A program made the translations under genes and the position numbers. A DNA stretch of 6,330 bases, from the NCBI GenBank assembly GCA_023380955.1, contig JAMCTB010000170.1, positions 1 to 6,330 on the forward strand, in the 5' to 3' direction. Source of the DNA: Chloroflexota bacterium. Its GTDB lineage: Bacteria; Chloroflexota; UBA6077. This document shows positions 1 to 5,656 of the stretch, piece by piece (the stretch's first letter is position 1; every line of letters starts with the position of its first letter). Under the pieces are notes generated by a model. The model made no database searches, was not told the origin of the DNA, and saw only the letters and a list, made by a program, of their open reading frames with translations.

Positions 1-6
1 GACTGC

Positions 7-1401
7 CTACTTCAGAGACTCGGGCACCGGTCGGCTCACCCGCACCGGCTTGATCCACCGATCCACCAGCTCTCGCGTGTTGGTCACCGCCAACTGCCTG
101 TAGTAGAAGGCGAACTTCTGCTGCAACTCCTCGCCCAGGGTGTCCCTGGTCCCCTGCGGCAGATCCCACAGCTGCCTCTTGAAGGGGCCTAAGGCGTTCT
201 TGCGAGTCTTGTAGATGAACTGCTCCTCGGTCTGCCCCTCCTTCTTCTGGTCCGCCAACTCGCGGTGGAGGTAGTCGTACATCTGCTGCCGCAGCTGATC
301 CGGAAAGTTCCGGCTCTCGTACAGCATGTTCTGGAAGGCCGTGGCCAGGTGGACCTCGCAGCACTCCGACTCCACGAACTTGTGGAAAGCTTCATCGGGC
401 AGGGTGGAGGCCCCGTGCTGCACCGCTCCCCCCAGACCGTACTGGCCGCGGGCAATCTGCGACAGGCTCTTCAGGACGCCGAAATCCAGCGCCACGTCTG
501 CGATCCGGCCGTCGGGCAGCACCACGCCACCGTGCTCCGTCCCCGTCTGGATGCTGATCTTGCTGATCCCCGTCAGGCCGGCGCCCTTGCTGTGGAGCTG
601 CTCGCGGTAGCCCTTCATGTAGGCGTTGAGCTCCTCGGGGGTGCTGTTCTTTCCTCCCACCTCTCCGATCTCACCGCCCACGGAAACGGTGACCCCATGG
701 GGTTCGCGGGAGCGGATGTAGGCGGTCAGATCGGCGGCGTTGGCGAAGTTGTTGTGCTGCTGGGCGTCCACGGTGGGCTGGCTGAGATCCACCAGGGTGG
801 AGGTGTCGATGTCGATGTTGTAGAAGCCCGCCGGGACCGCCTCGTCGATCAGCTTCTTGATCCCGTCGATCTCGGCCGTGGCGTCCTTCTCCCACCTCTT
901 CCGGTTGGCCTGGAAGTGGTCACCCTGGACGAAGAGCGGGCCGCGGTAGCCTTCCCGGATCGCGGCGGCGATGAGGACGACGGCATACTCGTCGGGGCGC
1001 TGGTCGGTGTACCCCATCTCCGACCGGGCGATCTCGAAGATGAAAGGTCCGACCTTGTGCTGCAGAGCTGCCCGGATGGCGGCCCTGGAGATGTCGTAGG
1101 TGAGCGCCCGCAGGTTCATGGCGGGGACGGTGAAGGCCGTGCCTGCCTCGCCCCGACCCCGGGCCTCGTAAAGCCCCTGGATGGAGGAGGGCAGCACCCC
1201 CAACTGCTGGCCGCTCTCCCAGATGATCCATCGGGCCGCGGCCTTCACATCGTCGCTCCCGAAGACGGCGTTGTACACCAGGGAGTCGATAGCCTGGGAT
1301 CCGAGCCTCTGCTCGTCCTGAATCTGGAGTTGGCCCGCAGTGATGCCGACGACCCCCTTGAGCGAGTCCAGTAACTCCTTGACGTTGGAGTAGCTATACA
1401 T
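7..1401 (-). CDS. Class II (zinc-dependent) fructose/tagatose-bisphosphate aldolase family protein, long form
   Basis: The 464-residue product belongs to the class II aldolase family, cytoplasmic zinc enzymes that reversibly join dihydroxyacetone phosphate to an aldehyde such as glyceraldehyde 3-phosphate. The family signature VPAMN is at residues 92-96. The expected catalytic and metal-binding positions are all visible: D161-H162 in the GDHFQ motif (catalytic Asp plus zinc His), E244 in GGEIGEVGGKNS, H290 in TEHGG and H329 in QHGAST. By family knowledge H162, H290 and H329 would bind zinc. The protein is about 100-150 residues longer than typical class II aldolases (roughly 285-360), with about 90 extra N-terminal residues and a charged C-terminal extension after about residue 375. 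The ATG start is supported by AAGGAGG nine bases upstream; the gene ends in TAG. It is divergent from the PanE-family gene. The fold is clear; the exact sugar substrate (fructose-, tagatose- or another phosphate) cannot be read from the sequence. Confidence 0.9.
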   Translation of the reverse strand: MYSYSNVKELLDSLKGVVGITAGQLQIQDEQRLGSQAIDSLVYNAVFGSDDVKAAARWIIWESGQQLGVLPSSIQGLYEARGRGEAGTAFTVPAMNLRALTYDISRAAIRAALQHKVGPFIFEIARSEMGYTDQRPDEYAVVLIAAAIREGYRGPLFVQGDHFQANRKRWEKDATAEIDGIKKLIDEAVPAGFYNIDIDTSTLVDLSQPTVDAQQHNNFANAADLTAYIRSREPHGVTVSVGGEIGEVGGKNSTPEELNAYMKGYREQLHSKGAGLTGISKISIQTGTEHGGVVLPDGRIADVALDFGVLKSLSQIARGQYGLGGAVQHGASTLPDEAFHKFVESECCEVHLATAFQNMLYESRNFPDQLRQQMYDYLHRELADQKKEGQTEEQFIYKTRKNALGPFKRQLWDLPQGTRDTLGEELQQKFAFYYRQLAVTNTRELVDRWIKPVRVSRPVPESLK

Positions 1402-1410
1402 GCGGTGAGG

Positions 1411-1417
1411 CCTCCTT
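1411..1417 (-). promoter_or_regulatory. Ribosome binding site of the aldolase gene
   Basis: Read on the minus strand this is AAGGAGG, a near-perfect Shine-Dalgarno sequence placed nine bases before the ATG at 1401. It fixes the start of the aldolase gene. Confidence 0.8.
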
Positions 1418-1469
1418 GCTGGAGTGATGAACGGTGACGCGAGGGAACAACCTCGTAGTCGCTGTGCAC

Positions 1470-1499
1470 AGAATGGACCAAGCGAGGGACTTCAGTCAA
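1470..1499 (-). promoter_or_regulatory. Candidate sigma-70 type promoter for the aldolase gene
   Basis: On the minus strand a TTGACT hexamer (1494-1499, five of six consensus bases) lies 18 bases before CATTCT (1470-1475, three of six). This would place the transcript start about 60 bases before the ATG. The -35 match is good and the -10 match is poor, so this is a weak call made mostly from position. Confidence 0.3.
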
Positions 1500-1734
1500 C
1501 CTCCTTCAGTGCCCTCCTCAGGTTCCCTGCCAGGAGGATGGAGGTTTCCTTTCCTACAACGGTGGAGCCCCAGCTTACCTGGAGCTCCCACCGGAACGCA
1601 AGTGCCGTGCGGCCCGAGTCGTGGCCGTCCAGCCGGAAAATGGGGATGCCGCAAGCATACGGGACGATCCCGCGAAGGACGGAAGAAGCGGGCCAGGACG
1701 GCAGATGAGACGGCGGCGACGCGCGCCGGCCCTT
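1492..1734 (-). pseudogene. Possible remnant of the 3' end of a gene (open frame without a start codon)
   Basis: A minus-strand frame stays open for 80 codons between a TGA (1735-1737) and a closing TGA (1492-1494), with no ATG, GTG or TTG inside it. Its last 60 or so codons have a mixed, protein-like composition (for example a segment reading FRLDGHDSGRTALAFRWEL) and mostly G or C in third positions. It could be the surviving tail of a lost gene. In DNA this GC-rich, open frames of this size also occur by chance, and I recognise no family, so confidence is low. Confidence 0.15.
1513..1537. repeat. Hairpin with ten paired bases in the intergenic region
   Basis: CCTCCT-CAGG pairs with CCTG-AGGAGG around a TTC loop, with a two-base CC bulge on the right side. 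No T-run follows on either strand. It could be a leader structure if transcription towards the aldolase starts upstream of it, or it may have no function. Confidence 0.3.
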
Positions 1735-1776
1735 TCAGTCGGTGGCAGAGATGCTAGAGCGGGCGCCCGGCGATCG

Positions 1777-1799
1777 GCTGGGGCCGGTCTAGCCCCAGC
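1777..1799. repeat. Perfect 8-bp inverted repeat upstream of the PanE-family gene
   Basis: GCTGGGGC and GCCCCAGC are exact reverse complements separated by seven bases. The repeat ends 13 bases before the candidate -10 hexamer, so it covers the place where a -35 element would be. That position suits a regulator-binding site; a hairpin is the alternative. No T-run follows. Confidence 0.35.
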
Positions 1800-1812
1800 G
1801 CGAGGCGGTGGG

Positions 1813-1818
1813 TATACT
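1813..1818 (+). promoter_or_regulatory. Candidate -10 element for the PanE-family gene
   Basis: TATACT matches five of six bases of the sigma-70 -10 consensus and stands out in very GC-rich surroundings, 50 bases before the GTG start. No good -35 hexamer is seen at 16-18 bases upstream; the inverted repeat at 1777-1799 occupies that place, which could mean activator-dependent initiation. Confidence 0.4.
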
Positions 1819-1852
1819 AGGCAGCACATTTCGGCCGGTCTGTCGGGCCGTA

Positions 1853-1861
1853 GAGGGGAGG
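1853..1861 (+). promoter_or_regulatory. Ribosome binding site of the PanE-family gene
   Basis: GAGGGGAGG lies seven bases before the GTG at 1869. A second AGGAG (1863-1867) is only one base from the start and is too close to be the main site. Together with the immediately following nucleotide-binding motif this supports the GTG start. Confidence 0.65.
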
Positions 1862-1868
1862 CAGGAGC

Positions 1869-2828
1869 GTGAGGTTTGCCGTATTGGGTGCCGGCAGCCT
1901 GGGGTTGCTGGTGGGTGGATACCTGGCTAGGGCCGGACATCAGGTGGTCGTAGTGGGCAAGGAGCAGCAGGTCGATCTCCTGAAGGAGCGAGGGATCGAG
2001 GTGGTCGCCCCAGAGGGTTTCAGGGTTCCCGTGGAGACGGCCTCGCGACCCGACGAGGTTGGCCCCGCCGACTACCTGCTCGTCGTGGTGAAGGCCCGAG
2101 ACACCGTGGCTGCCCTGGACAGAGTGGCCGGAGTGGAGTTCGGCGCCGTTCTCTCCCTGCAGAACGGCATGGCCAAGGACGGCCAGCTGGCGGAGCGGTA
2201 CGGATGGCCGAAGGTGATCGGCGCCGCCACCATCCTTGGGGCCACCCTGCTGGAGCCCGGCCGCACCCAGCACACCATGTTCGGTGCTACCTACCTGGGC
2301 GAGCTGGACGGCAGCCGATCGGAGAGGGCGGAGCGGCTGGCAGCGGCCTTCAACGGGGCCGGCATGAAGGCGGAGGTTCCGGCCAGCATCCTCTCCGCCG
2401 AGTGGTCGAAGCTGTGCCAGATAGTCCCGGCGGCCCTGCTCTCCTCGGCCAGCCGCCTCGAGTACTACAGGGTGTGCAAGAGCCGCGACCTGGCCGAGCT
2501 GTTCGTGGAGATCACCCACGAGTGCGCCGCCGTAGCCGCTGCTTGCGGCGTGAGGGTGGAGGATTACCAGGGCTTCCCCATCCGCTCGATAGTGGATGCC
2601 TCTCGGGAGGAAGCTGTGGAGACGATCCTTACCCGAGGGGCCAATCTGGAGCGCTCGGGCCAGACCAGCGTGCGGATCTCGATGCTCCAGGACATCCTGA
2701 AGGGCCGCAAGACGGAGATCGAGGAGACGGCCGGCTACGTGGTGCAGCGAGCCCGAGAGCAGGGCATAGCCGTCCCCGACGTGGAGTTCGGCTACAGGCT
2801 CGTTCGGGGAGTCGAAGCCTACCTCTGA
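1869..2828 (+). CDS. panE: Ketopantoate reductase (PanE/ApbA) family protein
   Basis: The 319-residue product looks like a cytoplasmic 2-dehydropantoate 2-reductase, the family that reduces ketopantoate to pantoate with NADPH in pantothenate and coenzyme A synthesis. It starts with GTG, and the dinucleotide-binding motif GAGSLG (residues 7-12) follows at once, as expected. K75 (VVVKA), N99 (LQNGM), K181 (EWSKL) and E283 (KTEIEE) align with K72, N98, K176 and E256 of E. coli PanE; K181 would be the catalytic lysine. S271 in SMLQDI matches the E. coli substrate-binding serine. The two asparagines following the catalytic lysine in E. coli (N180, N184) appear here as I185 and A189, so the substrate may differ from ketopantoate. 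The length is slightly above the E. coli enzyme (303). The gene stands alone and converges on the molybdoenzyme gene. The family call is firm; the symbol reflects family only. Confidence 0.85.
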   Translation: MRFAVLGAGSLGLLVGGYLARAGHQVVVVGKEQQVDLLKERGIEVVAPEGFRVPVETASRPDEVGPADYLLVVVKARDTVAALDRVAGVEFGAVLSLQNGMAKDGQLAERYGWPKVIGAATILGATLLEPGRTQHTMFGATYLGELDGSRSERAERLAAAFNGAGMKAEVPASILSAEWSKLCQIVPAALLSSASRLEYYRVCKSRDLAELFVEITHECAAVAAACGVRVEDYQGFPIRSIVDASREEAVETILTRGANLERSGQTSVRISMLQDILKGRKTEIEETAGYVVQRAREQGIAVPDVEFGYRLVRGVEAYL

Positions 2829-2850
2829 TACCCAGAGACGCCGATAGAAG

Positions 2851-2925
2851 AAACAGGATGGACAGGATAGACAGGATACAGGCCTTCGCTCCATCTCTAT
2901 CCTGTGCATCCTGTCCATCCTGTTT
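2851..2925. repeat. Imperfect 31-bp inverted repeat made of 9-bp CAGGAT units, between convergent genes
   Basis: The left arm (2851-2881) carries three CAGGAT units at 9-base spacing, and the right arm (2895-2925) is its reverse complement at 28 of 31 positions, with a 13-base spacer. It lies between the stop of the PanE-family gene (2828) and the true stop of the molybdoenzyme (2935). RNA from either strand would fold into a long hairpin, so it could serve as a two-way terminator or protect 3' ends, although a T-run is lacking. Tandem ACAGGAT-type intergenic repeats are known to me from other bacterial genomes; that link is from memory. Confidence 0.75.
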
Positions 2926-2934
2926 GTCTTCGTC

Positions 2935-5020
2935 TTACACTTTCTCTACCTGGACCAGGTTCGAGAAGAAGGTGGCCCCGCCGCCCATGTCGGCCAGGCG
3001 GGTGGGGGTGAGCCGGTTGACCCCAGCCTCGGGGTGGTGCCTGGTCCACCAGAGCCCCGTGCTGGCCACGACCCCCGGGAGAACGGAGTCCACGACGTGG
3101 GCGTGAAGGCGGCACTCGCCCCGGTCGTTCCACACCCGCACCAGCTCCCCACTCCCCATCGGCGATCTCCCTGGCGGACGCGTCCTGGGGGTGGATCTCG
3201 AGGGTCGGCCTGCCCTCCTTTTCCCTCAGCGTCTCGATGTCGACGAAGGAGGAGTTGAGGAAGTGGTGGTTGGGCACCGCCATCATCTGCAGGGGATACC
3301 GGTGCAGCAGGTCCCGGTCTCCTTCTCGACTCTCCACTGCCGGCTCGTAGGTGGGCAGGGGATCCAATCCCTCGGCCTCCAGCCGAGCCGAGTAGAACTC
3401 GATCTTCCCCGAGGGGGTGGGGAAGCGGCCGTCGGCGAAGGCCAGATAGGGCTGTTCCGGTAGGCTCAGCCGCACCAGCTTCTCCCGCCGCAGCCTCTCG
3501 CCGGTTATCCCCTCCAGGAAGCGGTTCGAGGGGTTCTGGAAGCCGGCGTCGGCGATCTCGTCGACGCTGTCCCGGAAGCAGGGATCCTCGAACCCCATCG
3601 CCGCGGCCAGCAGTCGGAAAACCTCGTAGTCGGACTTGCTCTCACCTACCGGCGGAATGGCGGCCTCCGAGTAGGAGGCGTACAGGTGCCAGGAGGCGGT
3701 GAAGTAGTCGCTCTGCTCGAAGCAGGTGGTGTTGGGCAGCAGGATGTCGGCGTATCGGGCGGTATCGGTCATCACCTGCTCGTGGACGACCACGAAGAGG
3801 TCCTCCCGCGAGAGCCCGGCGATCACCTTGTCCTGCTCCGGGACGATCACGGCCGGGTTGCTGCTCCAGACGTAGAGGGCCCGGAAGGGCGGATCGGCCT
3901 CCAGCAGCTCCGGGCCCAGCCGGGCCATGTTGATGGTGCGCGGGGGGCCGGGGGCCAGATCGGGCCGCTCCAGCGCCCCGTTGTTCAGGCCGAAGTAACC
4001 GCCGTTGCTGCGGATCGCGCCGCCCCCCGGGGTTCCCCACGATCCCACTATCGCCGGCAGCAGCGAGCAGCTTCGGGTGGACATGCCCCCCTTCTCGTGG
4101 TGCTGCGGCCCGTTCCCCAGGGCCAGGAAGGCCGGCTTGGTGGTGGCGTACTTCCTGGCCAGCCATCGGATCGTCTCGGCCGGCACCCCCGTGATCCTCT
4201 CGACTCGCTCGGGTGGGTACTCCTCCAGGCGGGGCCGCAGTCGGTCGAAGCCGAGGGTGTTCGCGTCGACGTAGGCCTGGTCGTGGAGCCTCTCTTCGAC
4301 GATGACCTGCATCAGGCCCAGGGCCAAGGCGGCGTCGGTGCCGGGGTAGAGCTGGATGAAGTGATCGGCTGCCCGGGCGGTGGGGTTGCGGTGCACGTCG
4401 ATCGTCACCATCTCGGCGCCCCTCTTCCGCGCCTGTTGCGCCTGAGTCATCAGGTGGATGTTGGTGCTGACGGCGTTGACGCCCCAGATCACGACCAGCC
4501 GGGCGTCCGGAATGGTCTCCGGATCGGAGCCGCGAACCGCCCCCATGGTGTAGCCGTAGCCGGCCTGGCCCGCCGAGCTGCAGATGGATCGGGTGTGGGT
4601 GGCGGCGCCGAGACGGTTGAAGAAGCGAGAGGCCGCGGCGTACCTCTGGACGATCCCCATGGTGCCGCCGTAGGCGAAGCGGAGGATGGTCTCCGGGCCG
4701 TGGCGGTCGCGTGTCTCGGCGAAGCGGCCGGCGATTGTGGCTATCGCCTCCTCCCAGCCGATCCGCTCGAATTGGGCGGCTCCCTTCGGCCCGACCCGCT
4801 TCATGGGGTAGAGCAGCCGCTCGGGCCCATATATCCGGCCTGGATACTCCATGACCTTGCGGCAGATGATGCCTCTGGTAATGGGATGGTCGGGGTCTCC
4901 GAGGACCCCCACGACCCGGCCGTCCTGGATCTTGGCCAGCAGGCCGCATCGATCCGGGCAGTCGTGGGGGCAGGTAAGCCTGCGCATCTCAGGATTCTGG
5001 ACAGCCACCGGCATCTTCAC
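2935..5020 (-). CDS. Molybdopterin oxidoreductase (DMSO reductase superfamily) with 4Fe-4S motif; frameshifted near the 3' end
   Basis: This is a molybdenum/tungsten bis-pterin enzyme of the DMSO reductase superfamily. Cysteines C17, C21, C25 and C53 form a CX3CX3CX27C motif for one 4Fe-4S cluster. C147 in the segment RSICSSAGQ is a plausible metal ligand (inference). Further family segments are WGVNAVSTNIH (residues 179-189), the TIDVHRNPTARAADH region (206-220) and the cofactor-binding LYVWSSNPA (382-390); a C-terminal dinucleotide-binding domain begins near residue 575. The GTG start at 5020 has AAGGAG eight bases upstream. No twin-arginine signal or membrane segment is present, so it should be cytoplasmic. 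No partner subunit lies nearby, and the substrate is unknown. The reading frame breaks after residue 623 at an exact 7-bp duplication (3145-3158). Removing one copy gives an intact 692-residue protein ending at the TAA at 2935. Read as it stands, the frame runs to 2897 and the last 84 residues become an unrelated arginine/glycine/proline-rich tail. Confidence 0.88.
3145..3158 (-). repeat. Exact 7-bp tandem duplication that frameshifts the molybdopterin oxidoreductase
   Basis: On the minus strand TGGGGAG occurs twice in direct succession. With one copy the codons read I-A-D-G-E-L-V-R-V-W, the normal sequence at this point of the dinucleotide-binding domain. With two copies the frame shifts and the conserved C-terminus is lost. 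The downstream 69 residues, ending in a motif with GGGATFFSNLVQVE, are intact in the other frame, so the damage is recent, reversible, or a sequencing or assembly error. Confidence 0.85.
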
Positions 5021-5028
5021 TTCGTGGT

Positions 5029-5034
5029 CTCCTT
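5029..5034 (-). promoter_or_regulatory. Ribosome binding site of the molybdoenzyme gene
   Basis: On the minus strand this reads AAGGAG, eight bases before the GTG at 5020. An ATG lies two codons further in at 5014, but its spacing of 14 bases is too long, so the GTG is the better start. Confidence 0.65.
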
Positions 5035-5068
5035 ACCCAGCCAGCGATACGGGGTGGTGGTGCAGCCT

Positions 5069-5074
5069 ATTCTA
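5069..5074 (-). promoter_or_regulatory. Candidate -10 element for the molybdoenzyme gene
   Basis: On the minus strand TAGAAT matches five of six -10 consensus bases, 48 bases before the GTG start. No convincing -35 hexamer is found 16-19 bases upstream, so this rests on the -10 match and position. Confidence 0.3.
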
Positions 5075-5136
5075 CACGGAGCCGGAGAGGTCCGAAAAGG
5101 CGCGGAGTTGCACCGGGAGCCCTCCGGAAGCCTTTG

Positions 5137-5148
5137 CTCAACGTTGAG
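5137..5148. promoter_or_regulatory. Perfect 12-bp palindrome (candidate operator) at the tatA promoter
   Basis: CTCAACGTTGAG is a perfect palindrome with an AACGTT core. It begins 19 bases before the extended -10 element of tatA and fills the region between the -35 and -10 positions, and it lies in the divergent region shared with the molybdoenzyme gene. A central CG inside AACGTT is typical of LacI-family operators. No regulator gene is present in the window, so the factor is unknown. Confidence 0.45.
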
Positions 5149-5152
5149 ACTA

Positions 5153-5161
5153 TGGTATATT
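5153..5161 (+). promoter_or_regulatory. Extended -10 promoter of tatA
   Basis: TGGTATATT fits the extended -10 pattern TGnTATAAT with one mismatch. It lies 61 bases upstream of the ATG. A weak -35 match, TTGCTC (5134-5139), sits 16 bases before the hexamer, as is common for extended -10 promoters. Confidence 0.5.
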
Positions 5162-5212
5162 GGCTGATGCTGGATTCGTGTACCAGCAACTCTTGCCCAC
5201 TCAAGACCAATC

Positions 5213-5218
5213 AGGAGG
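5213..5218 (+). promoter_or_regulatory. tatA: Ribosome binding site of tatA
   Basis: AGGAGG followed by AG and CC precedes the ATG at 5223. This decides the start: an in-frame TTG at 5160 would overlap the promoter and add 21 residues that are atypical for TatA. Confidence 0.7.
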
Positions 5219-5222
5219 AGCC

Positions 5223-5498
5223 ATGTTTGGGGGTGTACTGCAGCCTGCCCACCTAATCTTGATCCTGGTGATCGTTCTCATCGTCTTCGGCCCCGGCAAG
5301 CTTCCGGAGATTGGAGGGTCCCTAGGCAAGAGCATCAACGAGTTCAAGCGAGGCTTCTCATCGGACTCCGATGCTGAGACGAAGTCCGGAGGGAGCGAGC
5401 CGCCTTCGACACCTCAGCCGGGCGTGTGCCCCACCTGCGGCACGGAGAGCCCGACCGGCAACCAGTTCTGCGGGAAGTGCGGGGCGAAGCTCTCTTAG
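5223..5498 (+). CDS. tatA: Twin-arginine translocase subunit TatA/TatE family, with C-terminal zinc ribbon
   Basis: The 91-residue product is a TatA-type subunit of the Tat pathway, which moves folded proteins across the cytoplasmic membrane. TatA forms the oligomer that carries out the translocation step, together with TatC. A short N-terminus with Q7 leads into a single membrane helix (about residues 9-22), then the hinge [21 protein letters not shown] region (22-42) with FGP and the amphipathic helix, the hallmark of the family. A polar Ser/Glu/Pro linker (about 45-67) follows. The last 23 residues form a zinc ribbon with C69-P-T-C72-G, ten intervening residues, then C83-G-K-C86-G. Such a ribbon is not part of ordinary TatA and would face the cytoplasm. 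No tatC or tatB is in the window. The start is set by AGGAGG and by the normal TatA N-terminus. The neighbouring molybdoenzyme is divergent and lacks a Tat signal. Confidence 0.88.
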   Translation: MFGGVLQPAHLILILVIVLIVFGPGKLPEIGGSLGKSINEFKRGFSSDSDAETKSGGSEPPSTPQPGVCPTCGTESPTGNQFCGKCGAKLS

Positions 5499-5532
5499 GC
5501 CGATAGTGCAGCGGCCGGATAGGGCCATCTGT

Positions 5533-5557
5533 AGGGGCACCCCCATGGGGTGCCCTT
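5533..5557. terminator. GC-rich hairpin between convergent tatA and permease genes
   Basis: GGGCACCCC pairs perfectly with GGGGTGCCC around a CAT loop, extended by a G-T and an A-T pair. It begins 35 bases after the tatA stop and also lies beyond the stop of the facing permease gene, so it could end transcription from both sides. Neither side has a real T-run, so it may act as a hairpin-only terminator or simply be an intergenic repeat of the GTAGGGGC type that I recall from Chloroflexota and other genomes. Confidence 0.5.
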
Positions 5558-5656
5558 GCACTTCCAGCAGAACCGGGGCGGCCCGGTGCGGCATCCCCTT
5601 CTGCCGGCCGGTGCTTACCCTGCGCCGCCGCGCAAAATGCATCACACGTGGGATCC

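Larger units (their letters stand above)
1402..1868. other. 467-base divergent intergenic region between the aldolase and PanE-family genes
   Basis: No convincing gene or RNA gene is seen here. I looked for tRNA and T-box leader signatures on both strands and found none. The region holds the minus-strand promoter candidate for the aldolase, a hairpin at 1513-1537, an 8-bp inverted repeat at 1777-1799, a TATACT -10 candidate at 1813-1818 for the plus-strand gene, and an open but startless minus-strand frame at 1492-1734. Confidence 0.6.

Noticed and set aside
265..1374. Plus-strand open frame of 369 codons
   Set aside because: It is the reverse-strand shadow of the aldolase gene, which has all catalytic residues and a strong ribosome binding site.
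1424..1757. Two overlapping plus-strand open frames of about 100 codons in the intergenic region
   Set aside because: They overlap in different frames, have no good ribosome binding site and show biased Arg/Ser/Pro composition; chance frames in GC-rich DNA.
1402..1868. T-box, other riboswitch or tRNA in the long intergenic region
   Set aside because: No T-box core sequence, tRNA T-arm signature or terminator/antiterminator pair was found on either strand by reading.
1575..2918. Minus-strand open frame of 447 codons
   Set aside because: It is antisense to the PanE-family gene and runs through the intergenic repeat; no recognisable protein features.
2935..3159. Separate small minus-strand gene starting at the ATG at 3159
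   Set aside because: Its sequence is the C-terminal part of the molybdoenzyme in the shifted frame; there is no ribosome binding site, and it is explained by the 7-bp duplication.
3686..5167. Plus-strand open frame of 493 codons
   Set aside because: It lies antisense to the molybdoenzyme, shows no known motifs and has a low-complexity Gly/Val/Arg/Asp composition typical of the reverse strand of a GC-rich gene.
5160..5222. Upstream TTG start for tatA
   Set aside because: It would place the start inside the extended -10 promoter and add a non-TatA leader; the ATG at 5223 has a strong ribosome binding site and the normal TatA N-terminus.
2935..5223. Molybdoenzyme as a Tat substrate because tatA is adjacent
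   Set aside because: The molybdoenzyme N-terminus reaches the 4Fe-4S motif within 17 residues, with no twin-arginine motif or hydrophobic segment, and the genes are divergent.
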